Positions 45,750 through 54,355 of a stretch of 64,000 nucleotides of DNA are shown here, piece by piece. Position numbers and translations under genes: made by a program. A model generated the notes under the pieces. That model had not been told where the DNA came from. It saw nothing but the letters and a program-made list of their open reading frames with translations, and did not search any database. Location: NCBI GenBank assembly GCA_036163455.1, contig JAYZKL010000018.1, positions 1 to 64,000 on the forward strand, given 5' to 3'. Each line of letters opens with the position of its first letter. The first letter of the stretch is position 1. Source of the stretch: GCA-2701705 sp036163455. Its GTDB lineage: Bacteria; Pseudomonadota; Gammaproteobacteria; GCA-002705445; GCA-002716945.

Positions 45750-45950
45750 TTATCTGAAATTTTTGCATTTATTTTTATCTATATTTTTTGTTTTACATAT
45801 CTCTTCTTCTGGCATGTATGTGTCACAATCCTCACAATACGATATATTTTTTTTAGATTTTTGACTTAATTTCGTGTTTTTTTTCATTAATGATTTTATA
45901 ATCAAATAAAGCAATACCAATATTACTATTATTATGAAAATACGCAGCAT
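45750..45950 (-). CDS. PP0621-like small membrane protein with cysteine motif
   Basis: A 66-residue protein with one N-terminal membrane helix (residues 2-18), a lysine-rich linker, and a cysteine cluster CEDCDTYMPEEEIC that could hold a zinc ion. This layout resembles the small PP0621 family found near coaE, pilD or nadE in Gammaproteobacteria. No function is known. Confidence 0.6.
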   Translation of the reverse strand: MLRIFIIIVILVLLYLIIKSLMKKNTKLSQKSKKNISYCEDCDTYMPEEEICKTKNIDKNKCKNFR

Positions 45951-46032
45951 AAATATGTTACTTCAATTAATGTCAGTATATTATAAACGATATATATGTC
46001 TAAAAAAATAAAATTCTTGTTCACTAATTAAT

Positions 46033-46779
46033 ATGAATAATAGAGAGAAAATTGACTTTATAACCAATTGGATAATGGATTATGCATCAAATATGCAGAA
46101 CCCTGCCAAAACCTTGGTAGTTGGAGTATCAGGCGGAATAGACTCAGCTCTAACAAGCTCCTTATGTGCATTAACAGGTATACACACCATCGCCGTTAGA
46201 ATGCCAATCATCAATAGTTGCGAAATAGGTAGTATTAAACATTGTGATTGGTTAAAAAAAAGTTTTAATAATGTAGAGGTCCATGAAATTGATTTGACTA
46301 ATATATTTGAGAAATTTTCTAATATCACTAAAAAAATAAAATTTGAAAGTGAACTGGGTTATGCTAATTCAAAATCAAGATTTAGAATGATAACTTTGTA
46401 TCAAATAGCATCTTCAACTAATGGCTTAGTCGTTGGAACTGGAAATAAAGTAGAAGATTTTGGTGTTGGTTTTTTTACAAAATATGGAGATGGAGGAGTT
46501 GATATATCTCCAATTGCTGATCTAACGAAGTCACAAGTAAAAGAATTAGCTACTGAACTTAATATTTCTGATGAAATTCTTGATGCTGAACCAACAGATG
46601 GATTATGGGACGATGGAAGAACTGATGAGGAACAGTTAGGGTTAACGTATCAACAAATAGAAGATGCAATGATTAATAAAGATAGCAAATACAAAAAAAT
46701 GTATGAAGACATAAGGAAGAAAAGTTTACATAAAATGAAACCAATACCAGTTTGCATTATTAACGATAAAGATAAATAA
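46033..46779 (+). CDS. nadE: Ammonia-dependent NAD synthetase
   Basis: Final step of NAD synthesis. The 248-residue protein has the PP-loop VGVSGGIDSAL near residue 29, GTGNKVEDFGVGFFTKYGDGGVDISPIADL near 137, and PTDGLWDDGRTDE near 187. There is no glutaminase domain, so it uses ammonia directly. Another NAD gene, nadA, lies about 9 kb downstream. Confidence 0.95.
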   Translation: MNNREKIDFITNWIMDYASNMQNPAKTLVVGVSGGIDSALTSSLCALTGIHTIAVRMPIINSCEIGSIKHCDWLKKSFNNVEVHEIDLTNIFEKFSNITKKIKFESELGYANSKSRFRMITLYQIASSTNGLVVGTGNKVEDFGVGFFTKYGDGGVDISPIADLTKSQVKELATELNISDEILDAEPTDGLWDDGRTDEEQLGLTYQQIEDAMINKDSKYKKMYEDIRKKSLHKMKPIPVCIINDKDK

Positions 46780-46810
46780 TTATTTAAAATAATTTAAAAG
46801 TTATAAATGT

Positions 46811-47689
46811 TTAATCTAAGAAAGGTATAAAATCATACCAAGATCCGTCTGATTCATCAGTTGTTTGTATTTTTGTTTCTGGCACAGGAATATCTTTCTT
46901 AATTTTTATAGGTTCTTTTATATCTGATTGAACAATCTTATAATTTGGATAATTTTTTATTAAAACCCTGCTACTATCATAAGCTAAATCATAAATTCCT
47001 AAATCATTATAGCTATCAACTAACAAAACTAGAGCTTCTTCTGTACTAGGTGTACCGCCAAAATTTTCTAACATATATTTTATTCTCTCTATTGCTGCAA
47101 CATGAGCTAGTCTCTTACGATAATATTTTGCTATGTATAATTCATTAGAGGCCATTTTATTTTTTAAATATAATAAGCGATTTCTAGAATCTTTAACATA
47201 TTTACTCTTTGGAAATTTATTTATGATTAATGAGAAATCTTCAAAAGAATCCCTTAGGGATGTTATATCGTATCTAGATGTATCAGCCCCAAAAAACCTT
47301 GAAAATATATTTGCGCTTTTTTCAAAATTTGCTAAAGCACGTAAATAGTAAGCATAATCAACATTAGGATGGTTAGGGTATAGTCTAATAAATCTATTAC
47401 AATGAACTATTGCTTCATCTTTATTCTCAAATTCATAGTGTGCATATGCAAGATCAAGCATAGACTGAGTTGCATAAATTCCAAACGGATATCTTGACTC
47501 TAGTACTTCAAAATATTTTATTGCATTAACAAAGTCTGCAGCATTTAAGAATGCTTTGCCTTCATTATATATTTGTGCAGGAGATAAATTTTTTGTTTTA
47601 TCTTGCTCCCTGACCAGGTCATTCCAATAAGTACAACTATTAATTGTAACTAGAAGTAAAATATAGATAAAAAGTGCTCTTAGATTCAT
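46811..47689 (-). CDS. bamD: Outer membrane assembly lipoprotein BamD
   Basis: Essential lipoprotein of the BAM complex. The 292-residue precursor has a lipobox ending at C19 (INSC), then TPR-type repeats (FLNAADFVNAIKYFEVLESRYPFG near residue 47, AHYEFENKDEAIVHCNRFI near 88). The C-terminal extension (about 260-292) is acidic and unlike most BamD. It is divergent from rluD, a common arrangement in Gammaproteobacteria. Confidence 0.94.
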   Translation of the reverse strand: MNLRALFIYILLLVTINSCTYWNDLVREQDKTKNLSPAQIYNEGKAFLNAADFVNAIKYFEVLESRYPFGIYATQSMLDLAYAHYEFENKDEAIVHCNRFIRLYPNHPNVDYAYYLRALANFEKSANIFSRFFGADTSRYDITSLRDSFEDFSLIINKFPKSKYVKDSRNRLLYLKNKMASNELYIAKYYRKRLAHVAAIERIKYMLENFGGTPSTEEALVLLVDSYNDLGIYDLAYDSSRVLIKNYPNYKIVQSDIKEPIKIKKDIPVPETKIQTTDESDGSWYDFIPFLD

Positions 47690-47728
47690 TTTTTTTACTA
47701 TAAAATTAGATTAGATTAATATTATAAC

Positions 47729-48673
47729 ATGAAAAATACAAGTTTTTATAAAATTGAAATAGAACCAGATAAGAATAGAAGGATAGACCAATTAATAGCT
47801 GCTGAGCTTCCAGAATATTCAAGGTCTAGAATTAAATCCTGGATAAATAATCAAAATATTACGATAAATGGAAAAGCATGTTCCCCAAAGGATAAGATTT
47901 CCAAAAAATCTACTATTGAGATCAAAATTTTAGAAAATGAAGAATTAGACATTAAACCACAAAAAATTAATTTAGATATACAATATGAAGATAAGGATTT
48001 ATTAATAATCAATAAAAAATCTGGAATGGTGACTCATACTGCTCCTGGCCATTATGAATCGACATTACAGAATGCATTACTTTACCACTATCCAGATTTA
48101 CGAAAAGTACCAAGAGCAGGAATAATTCATAGGCTAGATAAAAATACATCTGGATTAATTATAATTGCAAGAAATTTAATTTCTCACAATCTCTTAGTAA
48201 AGAAGATGAAAGATAAATTAATTAAAAAAAAATATATTGCTTTTGTAACAGGATTGGTTGAAAAGAACCAAATTATCAATAATAAAATTGGAAGACATAG
48301 AATAAATAGACTAAAAATGGCTATTTCAAATTCAGGGAAAGAAGCAATATCAAAAATTAAAGTTTTAGAAAAATTTGAGAGATCATCATTTTTAGATATT
48401 GAATTAATCACTGGCAGAACACACCAAATTAGGGTTCATTTGTCATCTTTAGGACATCCAATTTTTGGTGATGACTTATATGGTTTTAAAAAAAATATGC
48501 ATAAATATAATAAAAAACTTATAAATTTTCTAGATTCATACCCATATCATGCATTACATGCCTATTATTTATGTTTTAATCATCCGATAACCAAAAAAAA
48601 AGTTATAATTAATTCTAAAACACCTGAAACATTTGATACCATTAAATCATTACTATTAAATAATTATGGCTAA
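47729..48673 (+). CDS. rluD: 23S rRNA pseudouridine synthase RluD
   Basis: Makes pseudouridines 1911, 1915 and 1917 in 23S rRNA. The 314-residue protein has an S4 RNA-binding domain (RIDQLIAAELPEYSRSRIKSWI) and the catalytic motif IIHRLDKNTSGL with D137. Its position next to bamD and before pgeF supports RluD over RluC. The end overlaps pgeF by 8 nt. Confidence 0.94.
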   Translation: MKNTSFYKIEIEPDKNRRIDQLIAAELPEYSRSRIKSWINNQNITINGKACSPKDKISKKSTIEIKILENEELDIKPQKINLDIQYEDKDLLIINKKSGMVTHTAPGHYESTLQNALLYHYPDLRKVPRAGIIHRLDKNTSGLIIIARNLISHNLLVKKMKDKLIKKKYIAFVTGLVEKNQIINNKIGRHRINRLKMAISNSGKEAISKIKVLEKFERSSFLDIELITGRTHQIRVHLSSLGHPIFGDDLYGFKKNMHKYNKKLINFLDSYPYHALHAYYLCFNHPITKKKVIINSKTPETFDTIKSLLLNNYG

Positions 48674-49394
48674 AGTAGAAACTAAAGAAATTTTGTGGAA
48701 TGCTCCTGAAAATATAAAAGCATTTATCACAACTCGTATAGGTGGTTATAGTAAGGACAGATATGCATCTTCTAATATGAGCCTAGATGTTGGTGACCTG
48801 AAGTCTTCTGTTTTAAAAAACAGAGAAGATATTCACAGGTCTTTACAATTACCTTCTGAGCCATCATGGATGAAACAAATTCATGGCACTACTATTCAGT
48901 ATTTAAAGTCACCAAGAAAGAATATAATTTGTGATGGTTCTTACACTGATCAACAGGGAGTAGTGTGCGCTGTTTTATCGGCTGATTGTTTGCCAATCAT
49001 GATGTGTGATAGGTTTGGAAAAAAAGTTGGTGTACTTCATGTTGGATGGAGAGGTCTTGATAAGGATTTGATACAAAAATTTATAAAAAGATTTAAAGTT
49101 GAACCTGAAGATTTGTGTGTGTGGATTGGGCCGTCGATTAGTCCACATAATTATATAGTTAGAGAAGATGTATATTCAAAGTTAAAAAAGATTTCTACAA
49201 AAGTATTTAAAAGAGTTGATGATTCACATTGGTCTTTGAATTTATCATTAGCTGCTCAAATAATCTTTCGTGATGCAAGAATTCATAATATATTTGTTGA
49301 GAGGTTATGTACATACGAAAGCTCAAACTTATATTATTCATTTAGGAGAGAGAATGTCACAGGAAGAATGGTCTCCTTAATATGGAAAATATAG
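48666..49394 (+). CDS. pgeF: Peptidoglycan editing factor PgeF (YfiH)
   Basis: Cytoplasmic amidase-like protein of the laccase-domain family that removes L-Ser-containing wall precursor errors in E. coli. The 242 residues show the zinc/copper-binding motifs KQIHGTTI near 74, VLSADCLPIMMCD near 97, GVLHVGWRGL near 119, and GPSISPHNYIV near 152. It overlaps rluD, as in most relatives. Confidence 0.93.
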   Translation: MAKVETKEILWNAPENIKAFITTRIGGYSKDRYASSNMSLDVGDLKSSVLKNREDIHRSLQLPSEPSWMKQIHGTTIQYLKSPRKNIICDGSYTDQQGVVCAVLSADCLPIMMCDRFGKKVGVLHVGWRGLDKDLIQKFIKRFKVEPEDLCVWIGPSISPHNYIVREDVYSKLKKISTKVFKRVDDSHWSLNLSLAAQIIFRDARIHNIFVERLCTYESSNLYYSFRRENVTGRMVSLIWKI

Positions 49395-49397
49395 AAA

Positions 49398-50312
49398 ATG
49401 TTAACTAAAATAAAGTCTACATTGTCAAATGCTCAACCAATGCATTTTTTAATAGCTTTTTTAATACTAGGGCTATCTTATGGATCAATTAGTCTTTATA
49501 TGAAGATTACAAAGTTTTCTGCTCTTGCAAATAAAACAAGAATTACTGCAGTCAAAATAAACCATATTAAGCTTGGAACTGCAAAAAAAATTTATCAGAC
49601 TATATCAACTATAGAAGCTCTACAATCAGTTGAAATAACATCTAAGGTTAATGGCATTGTGGAAAAAATTAACTTTATTGAAGGGAGCGAAATAAGTAGA
49701 GGAGATAAAATATTTTCAATATTATCCTCTGACACTGCTGGAAGGATAGAAATACATGCTCCATTCAATGGAAAACTTGGTCTAAGCAATGTCAATATAG
49801 GCGATCAAGTTTCAAGAAATCAAGTTTTAACAACTCTTGATAATTCTTCACAAATGAAAATAAAATTTGATTTACCAGAAAATAATTTAACTTTTATAAA
49901 AAAAAATCTTTCTTTTGAAGCAACATCAGAAGTTATTAAGGAAAAAGTATTTCATGGGAAAATTGATTATATTGACTCAAGAATTGATGAGCAATCAAGA
50001 ACTATAAGGGTATATGCAATTTTAAATAATCAAAATAATATTTTAAAACCTGGATTATTCATGAAAATAAAATTAATTCTACAAGAAAAACAGAATGCTT
50101 TTTTAATACCAGAAGAAGCATTGCTTAGTATTAATAAAAAGCACTATGTATATGTTGCAAATAAAGATAATGCTAAAATTAGAGAAGTATCTGTTGGAAT
50201 AAGAATGAATGAATTAATAGAGATAAAAAAAGGGTTAGATATTAATGATAGAATAATTGTCCTTGGTCATGAAAAACTTAAAGATGGCTCTAAGATAAAA
50301 ATCTTAAATTAA
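49398..50312 (+). CDS. RND efflux periplasmic adaptor (HlyD family)
   Basis: Membrane fusion protein linking an RND pump to an outer membrane channel. The 304-residue protein has an N-terminal membrane anchor (FLIAFLILGLSYGSISLYM), a barrel-sandwich domain (VEITSKVNGIVEKINFIEG and IEIHAPFNGKLGLSNVNIGD), and a beta-barrel domain (DSRIDEQSRTIRVYAIL). It is short in the hairpin region. It precedes the RND permease by 5 nt; no outer membrane factor gene is in the window. Confidence 0.88.
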   Translation: MLTKIKSTLSNAQPMHFLIAFLILGLSYGSISLYMKITKFSALANKTRITAVKINHIKLGTAKKIYQTISTIEALQSVEITSKVNGIVEKINFIEGSEISRGDKIFSILSSDTAGRIEIHAPFNGKLGLSNVNIGDQVSRNQVLTTLDNSSQMKIKFDLPENNLTFIKKNLSFEATSEVIKEKVFHGKIDYIDSRIDEQSRTIRVYAILNNQNNILKPGLFMKIKLILQEKQNAFLIPEEALLSINKKHYVYVANKDNAKIREVSVGIRMNELIEIKKGLDINDRIIVLGHEKLKDGSKIKILN

Positions 50313-50317
50313 ATAAA

Positions 50318-53300
50318 ATGCATATTTCTGAACTTTCCATTAAGAGACCAGTTTTAGCTATAGTTATAAGTTTATTTTTGATTTTAATTGGTTTAGCTTC
50401 ATATGATAAATTAACTATTAGAGAATACCCTGATATTGATAATCCTGTTGTATCTGTTACAACTATTTATCGAGGGGCCTCCTCTGAAATTATAGAGAGA
50501 GATGTTACACAAATTATTGAAGAGTCTATTTCTGGTATATCAGATATTAGAGAAATTTCATCTCAGAGCAAAGATGAGACATCAACTATTAGAATAGAAT
50601 TTAATCTTGGTAGGGACATGGATGATGCTACTAACGATGTCAGAGACAAAGTTGCTAGGGTAGCTTCTAAATTACCAGAAAATTCAGATCAACCAACTGT
50701 ATCTAAATCTGATTCAGATGCTCGTCAAGCAGTTATGTGGGTTGGGTTTACCAGCGACCAACTTGATAGTATAGAATTAAATGACTACTTAGAAAGAAAT
50801 ATTATTGATCGTCTATCAATTGTATCTGGTGTTGCTTCAATTATAGTTGGAGGGGAACGCAAATATGCTATAAGGATTTGGTTGGATCCAGATAAAATGT
50901 CAGCTAGACAAGTCACCGTGAGTGACATACTTTCCTCTATTTCACAAGAAAATGTAGAAAGGCCTGCTGGTAAAGTTAAGTCCAGTCTCAGAGAAATGAA
51001 CGTGCAAGTTGATTCAAAACTAAAAAATCTAGATATGTTTAAACAACTAGTTATTAAAGACTATGGTGATAGAAAAGTAAGATTAGAAGATATTTCTGAT
51101 ATAGAGATTGGAGCAGAAAGTAGAAGGGGTTTTTTAAGAGCAAACAATAAAAATGCTATAGGGCTTGGAATAGTCAGGCAAACTAAATCTAATGTGCTTC
51201 AGGTAACTAATCTAGTTAAAAAAGAACTTGAAGAGATACAGGAATCTCTTCCTGAAAATATTAATATGAGTATAGGCTATGACCAGTCTATTTTTATTGA
51301 TGAATCAATATCAGAAGTCCAGTTAGCTTTATTTATTTCTATGATAATGGTAATTGCTGTAATTTACTTTTTTTTATTTTCACCTGTTGCAACAATTATA
51401 CCTGCTATTACCATTCCTGTTTCAATTATATCAACATTTTCAATAATACATTTTTTTGGGTTCTCATTAAATGTTTTGACTTTTCTTGCTCTTGTGCTTG
51501 CAATAGGGCTAATAGTAGATGACTCAATTGTTGTTTTAGAAAACATAAAACGGAGGATAGAAAATGGAGAAGAGTCATATCAAGCATCAGTTAATGGAGC
51601 TAAACAAATTACATTTGTTGTGATTGCAACAACAGTTGTTTTAGTTAGTGTTTTTTTACCACTATCATTTATGGGAGGTAAAACAGGAAGATTATTTATT
51701 GAATTTGGAGTTGTTTTATCATTTGCTGTTATTTTCTCTAGCTTGATAGCTTTGACGCTTACTCCAATGCTATGTTCTAAAATTATGAAACATGACCGTC
51801 AAGAAAAAAGCGAACCAAAACTATTAATAAAATTTAAGAAATTTTATGAAGAATCATTAAGTTTTTCTCAAAACAATGTTAAGTATGTTTATATATTTTC
51901 AGCTGCAGTTGTTTTAATTTCAGTAATTTTATTTCAATTTATTTCAAAAGAATTAGCTCCTACTGAAGACAGAGGTATATTTATTATATCTGTTCAGGGG
52001 CCTGAAGGGGCAACATTAAAATATACAGATAAAATTGTTAAGGAAGTAGAAAAAGAGTTACAGACATATGTTGACAATAATGAGATTAAAACATTATTCT
52101 CTATAGTTGCTCCTGGATTTACAGGGCAAGCAGGAGCTTCAAATTCTGCATTCTTATTTGCATCACTTCAACCATGGGATATTAGAGATCGACATCAGAA
52201 AACTATCGTAAGAGAAATCTTCCCTAAACTAATTTCTATGCCAGGTGCACGTATTTTTACAATTAATCCTCCTAGCCTTGGACAAAACCCTTTCAGATCG
52301 CAGGTTCAATTAGTTATCAGTGGTGATAATTATGAAGATGTTGGGCAATGGGGGAACGCCTTGAAAAATGAAGCTTCTATCTTAAATTTGAGAGCTCCAA
52401 ATATTGACTATACAGTTAATAATCCTAGGTTAAATTTAAAAATTAATAGAGAAAAAGCATCTGAGCTTGGCATAACAGCTGAACAATTAACAAAAACAAT
52501 TGAGACTTTATTTGCTTCTAATAGAATTACTACTTTTTCTGATAGGGGTTTAACTTATAATGTGGTACTACAAGCTAAAAAAGATTTTAGAATAAATAAG
52601 AATAGTTTTGATAATGTATTTCTAAAATCTCCAAAATTTAATAAATTAATCCCATTATCAAACTTTGTTTCCTTTGAAGAAACTTCTGTAAGTAAAGAAT
52701 TAAAAAGAATAAATAGAATGCCATCAACAATACTATCAGCATCGTTGATACCTGGATATCCTCTTGGGGATGCTTTGGATGATATAACCAGTCTTTCAGA
52801 AGAGGTGCTACCGATTAATGCGAGACTGTCTTATACTGGAGCATCTAGAGAATTCTTTGAATCTGGAAATAAACTAGAGTTAACAATATTATTTGCAATT
52901 TTAGTTGTTTATCTAGTGTTAGCAGCACAGTTTGAAAGTTTTAGATACCCTCTTACAATAATGTTGTCAGTACCAATTGCTATGACAGCTGGTGTCTATA
53001 CGCTTTTCGTTACGGGGGCATCACTTAATGTTTATAGTCAGATTGGTTTTTTAATGCTCATAGGTTTAATTACTAAAAATGGTATCTTAGTTGTTGAATT
53101 TGCCAATAAATTGCGAGAAGACGGGCTGAATGCTGAAGACGCTATATATAAATCATCTTTAATAAGATTGAGACCTGTTTTAATGACAACAATATCTACT
53201 ATGTTTGGAGCAATACCACTAGTCTTAAGCAGTGGCGCTGGAGCAGAAAGCAGATATTCAATGGCAGCTGTTGTTTTTGGAGGAATAACTCTTTCAGCAT

Positions 53301-53362
53301 TAATTACTCTCTATTTAATACCAGCTCTTTATAAATTTATAGAAGCTAAAAAAGAATTCTAG
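50318..53362 (+). CDS. RND multidrug efflux permease (HAE-1 type)
   Basis: Inner membrane proton-driven exporter. The 1014-residue protein has the AcrB architecture of two repeats with about twelve helices. Conserved features are IKRPVLAIVISLFLILIGL at the start, REYPDIDNPVVSVTT near 34, the proton-relay DD pair in GLIVDDSIVVLENI near 404, and the second-repeat GLITKNGILVVEFAN near 918. Its substrate is unknown. The stop overlaps the convergent cytochrome gene by 4 nt. Confidence 0.93.
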   Translation: MHISELSIKRPVLAIVISLFLILIGLASYDKLTIREYPDIDNPVVSVTTIYRGASSEIIERDVTQIIEESISGISDIREISSQSKDETSTIRIEFNLGRDMDDATNDVRDKVARVASKLPENSDQPTVSKSDSDARQAVMWVGFTSDQLDSIELNDYLERNIIDRLSIVSGVASIIVGGERKYAIRIWLDPDKMSARQVTVSDILSSISQENVERPAGKVKSSLREMNVQVDSKLKNLDMFKQLVIKDYGDRKVRLEDISDIEIGAESRRGFLRANNKNAIGLGIVRQTKSNVLQVTNLVKKELEEIQESLPENINMSIGYDQSIFIDESISEVQLALFISMIMVIAVIYFFLFSPVATIIPAITIPVSIISTFSIIHFFGFSLNVLTFLALVLAIGLIVDDSIVVLENIKRRIENGEESYQASVNGAKQITFVVIATTVVLVSVFLPLSFMGGKTGRLFIEFGVVLSFAVIFSSLIALTLTPMLCSKIMKHDRQEKSEPKLLIKFKKFYEESLSFSQNNVKYVYIFSAAVVLISVILFQFISKELAPTEDRGIFIISVQGPEGATLKYTDKIVKEVEKELQTYVDNNEIKTLFSIVAPGFTGQAGASNSAFLFASLQPWDIRDRHQKTIVREIFPKLISMPGARIFTINPPSLGQNPFRSQVQLVISGDNYEDVGQWGNALKNEASILNLRAPNIDYTVNNPRLNLKINREKASELGITAEQLTKTIETLFASNRITTFSDRGLTYNVVLQAKKDFRINKNSFDNVFLKSPKFNKLIPLSNFVSFEETSVSKELKRINRMPSTILSASLIPGYPLGDALDDITSLSEEVLPINARLSYTGASREFFESGNKLELTILFAILVVYLVLAAQFESFRYPLTIMLSVPIAMTAGVYTLFVTGASLNVYSQIGFLMLIGLITKNGILVVEFANKLREDGLNAEDAIYKSSLIRLRPVLMTTISTMFGAIPLVLSSGAGAESRYSMAAVVFGGITLSALITLYLIPALYKFIEAKKEF

Positions 53363-53691
53363 TTTTTAGGTAAAACTTTTAAACCTTTCTGTTCTGAAAA
53401 ATATTTTGATATATCAAGGATATCCTGTTCAGATAGAGTAGCGGCAAAGCCATTCATAATCGCATTGTCTCTTTCGCCATTTTTATATGCATTAAGTGAA
53501 TGTATAAGATAGTTTTGATATTGACCAGCCAATTTAGGGTACATTATATTTTCTGAATTTCCATCAACGCCATGGCATGCTACACAGGCTTGAGCTTTTC
53601 TTTTACCATTATCATAATCTCCAGCAGCAAAAATAGTAGTGCTAAACATAAAAACTAGAATAAAAAATATTTGTTTGGAAAGTTTGATCAT
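53359..53691 (-). CDS. Class I cytochrome c, monoheme
   Basis: Periplasmic electron carrier of 110 residues: signal peptide to about residue 23, heme site CVACH (C36-H40), and the likely axial methionine M79 in AIMNGFAATLS. PKLAGQYQNYLIHSLNAYKNGER is typical of the cytochrome c4/c553 group. It overlaps the upstream cytochrome gene as ATGA. The pair looks like the two halves of diheme cytochrome c4 as separate proteins. Possible acceptor for Sox or donor to a terminal oxidase. Confidence 0.88.
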   Translation of the reverse strand: MIKLSKQIFFILVFMFSTTIFAAGDYDNGKRKAQACVACHGVDGNSENIMYPKLAGQYQNYLIHSLNAYKNGERDNAIMNGFAATLSEQDILDISKYFSEQKGLKVLPKN

Positions 53692-54008
53692 TTAATTGAC
53701 TCAAAAAATTTTGCAATTTGATTAATATCTTCATCAGTTAAACCTTTTGCATTAGCATGCATTGTATTGTGTTTTCTTTCCATTTTTTGATAGGCTTTTA
53801 AAGCTAATTTAATATATTCTGAATGTTGACCACCTAATTTTGGCACTTTGTACGTAGGATATACATTGTTATAACCAGGAACAGCATGGCAGCCAAGACA
53901 GGTTTCAGATTTTTGTTTTCCAGATAATATATCCGTGTCAGCAGAGGCGTTTGCTATTGCAAAAATTGTTAAAAAAGTTAATAGTTTGACTGATTTTATA
54001 AATTTCAT
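53688..54008 (-). CDS. Class I cytochrome c, monoheme
   Basis: Periplasmic cytochrome of 106 residues: signal peptide ending near ANASA (residue 23), heme site CLGCH (C37-H41), axial methionine M82 in NTMHANAKGLT, and VPKLGGQHSEYIKLALKAYQ matching the same c4-type fold as its downstream partner. It is first in the two-gene unit and is divergent from the FmdB-type gene. Confidence 0.88.
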   Translation of the reverse strand: MKFIKSVKLLTFLTIFAIANASADTDILSGKQKSETCLGCHAVPGYNNVYPTYKVPKLGGQHSEYIKLALKAYQKMERKHNTMHANAKGLTDEDINQIAKFFESIK

Positions 54009-54108
54009 ATAATAAATTAGTCAGCATTATAGCACTAAATTTATAATAGATAAAACGACAATTTTTTATATAATGATGGCATTTATCAAGCTATAATTGA
54101 TTTAGGTT

Positions 54109-54351
54109 ATGCCGATATATGAATATAAGTGCCAGGTATGTGGTTCTATCTTTGAGATATTTCAGAAAGTATCTGATCAAAAACTAAATAAGACCTTATG
54201 TAGAGTTTGCAATAAGGAAACGATTGTAGATAAAATAGTATCCACATCTGGATTTAGACTGAAGGGTTCTGGTTGGTATGTAACAGATTTCAAAAATAAA
54301 GGTAAAAAACCAAAAGACCAGGCAAAGGACCAAACAAAAACGCCAAAATAA
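54109..54351 (+). CDS. FmdB-family zinc ribbon protein
   Basis: An 80-residue protein starting MPIYEYKCQVCG, with two CxxC pairs (C8/C11 and C31/C34), then a GSGWYVTDF segment and a lysine-rich tail. The family was first annotated as an FmdB regulator, but the function is unknown. It directly precedes aspS by 4 nt, its usual place in Gammaproteobacteria. Confidence 0.87.
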   Translation: MPIYEYKCQVCGSIFEIFQKVSDQKLNKTLCRVCNKETIVDKIVSTSGFRLKGSGWYVTDFKNKGKKPKDQAKDQTKTPK

Positions 54352-54355
54352 TTTA

